Shown here: piece after piece, positions 32,370-33,291 of the stretch
Position numbering within the stretch: position 1 is the first letter of the stretch
Layout: each line of letters starts with the position of its first letter
NCBI GenBank assembly: GCA_001414345.1
Contig: LLCB01000462.1
Coordinates: 1-33,291 of the forward strand
Origin: Hymenoscyphus infarciens
Taxonomy: Eukaryota > Ascomycota > Leotiomycetes > Helotiales > Helotiaceae
Length of the DNA: 33,291 nucleotides
Direction of reading: 5' to 3'
The notes under the pieces: generated by a model
Database searches by the model: none
The model's input: the letters and a program-made list of their open reading frames with translations, nothing else
What the model was told of the DNA's origin: nothing
Program-made: the position numbers and the translations under genes

Positions 32370-33291
32370 TTAGATAAGAATTAGATAAAAGAGTTAATTT
32401 ATAAAACTCTATTAATACCTTTAATTCTAGTTACCTTTAATAAAGAACTTATAATAAAAACCTAAGATAAAACACTAACTAGTAGGAATATTTAAAGTTA
32501 ATAAAGTAAAAAACTAAGACTAAGTTACTACTAAAATAGGGCCTACTAACTCTTCTTAGGTTATAGCCTCTCCTTTCTCTAACTTATCATCCTCCTTATA
32601 AAGACGCTTCTTACTTTAACAACCTTCTATAACTAGCTTTAAAGAAGACGCTCGTAAACTCTTTAAGTAGGCCTTAAAGAGAACCTAAACCTAGGTTTAG
32701 ATAGAGGTCCTACCCTTTATAGTATAACGTAAGGATTATTAAATATTAGTAACTAAAACCCCTCTAATAAGTAAGAGGTACTTATAGTAACCTTAGTATA
32801 AAGTACCTAAGTCTTCTCTAAGAGGGTAAACTATATCTTTAAACTATTCTTTAGTACCTTTATACTAGTAATAACTAATACCTTATTTAAGGCCTTAGTA
32901 GCCTTCTTAATCTCTCTCTTCTCCTCTTTAAGTATAAGCTTACTAAACTCCTTCCTAATAAACTATAGTAACTACTTAAGTTAAAATAGATTTAATATAT
33001 ATTTAAGATTAAACTTACTAGGATATATATAGTATTCTACTCTACGTAGTACCTATACTTCTTTAACTTTAGCTTCTTAAAAGTATATATATAATCTCTA
33101 TTCTAAGATTTTGCTTAAAGGTACTAAATATAATAGACTTAGTAGGTAGCTAGAAGTATATTAGAAGGATATAGAAGAGGTATTTTACTATATTAGATTA
33201 GCCTTAAATTAGGTCTAATTAAGAAGAGAAGAACTTACTTTTATATATATATATATAATATATATATTTTAAAAAGATAAGTTAGTATATA
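32370..33291 (-). pseudogene. Possible opposite-strand ORF beside element B, partial
   Basis: No family B LTR end is visible here. Reading the minus strand in the frame through 32962 gives a protein-like, Lys/Glu-rich segment (FIRKEFSKLILKEEK then REIKKATKALNKVL) from about 33110 to 32880, with only TAA/TAG stops. It may be an additional antisense gene of element B or the end of a neighbouring element converging on it. The extreme right end is an AT dinucleotide run (33240-33268). Confidence 0.35.

Larger units (their letters stand above)
25150..33291. other. AT-rich RIP-mutated block (right)
   Basis: Same signature as the left block: scarce CA/TG, abundant TA, and kilobase reading frames broken only by TAA/TAG. 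It holds a cluster of family B LTRs followed by element B, and it continues past the window end. The first 240 bases or so, before 25394, have no recognised content. Confidence 0.9.

Overview
The window looks like a filamentous ascomycete (Pezizomycotina). Introns are short (53-169 bases) with GT..AG ends and CTAAC/CTAAG-type branch sites, and two long AT-rich blocks carry the signature of repeat-induced point mutation (RIP): CA and TG are almost absent and TA is in excess. In 7801-7860, for example, I count no CA, no TG and eleven TA. The class is not certain; the ribosomal protein and the bipartite genome would fit Leotiomycetes, but that is a guess.

Layout. (1) 1-3240: ordinary composition, no intact gene recognised, but one small minus-strand pseudogene (2545-2943) whose five in-frame stops are all one C-to-T step from glutamine codons. 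(2) About 3240-19640: RIP-mutated block. A degenerate plus-strand reading frame of unknown product is interrupted by a solo LTR (3417-3850) and by a complete 14,433-bp LTR retrotransposon, 'element A' (4520-18952, coding on the minus strand, 184-bp LTRs, target duplication AGTAT). Element A has Gag, a Ty3/Gypsy-type Pol ending in a chromodomain, and a further open frame of about 2,100 codons between Pol and the 3' LTR. Another solo LTR (12094-12352) sits inside its integrase. (3) About 19640-25150: gene island with three genes, namely a GT8 glycosyltransferase (minus) divergent from a mitochondrial carrier (plus), which converges on ribosomal protein eL22 (minus). (4) About 25150-33291: second RIP-mutated block. 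A cluster of solo and partial LTRs of one family with 12-bp terminal inverted repeats is followed by a second Ty3/Gypsy chromovirus, 'element B' (plus strand, about 27120-32350), whose 3' LTR is not visible before the window ends.

How it fits together. The three genes are housekeeping or metabolic functions with no obvious common pathway. The rest is a record of nested insertion followed by RIP: the mobile-element proteins keep their reading frames over kilobases while Gln and Trp codons have become stops and Cys, Asp and Gly codons have become Tyr, Asn and Arg/Ser. The strongest candidate for something undescribed is the giant third frame of element A.
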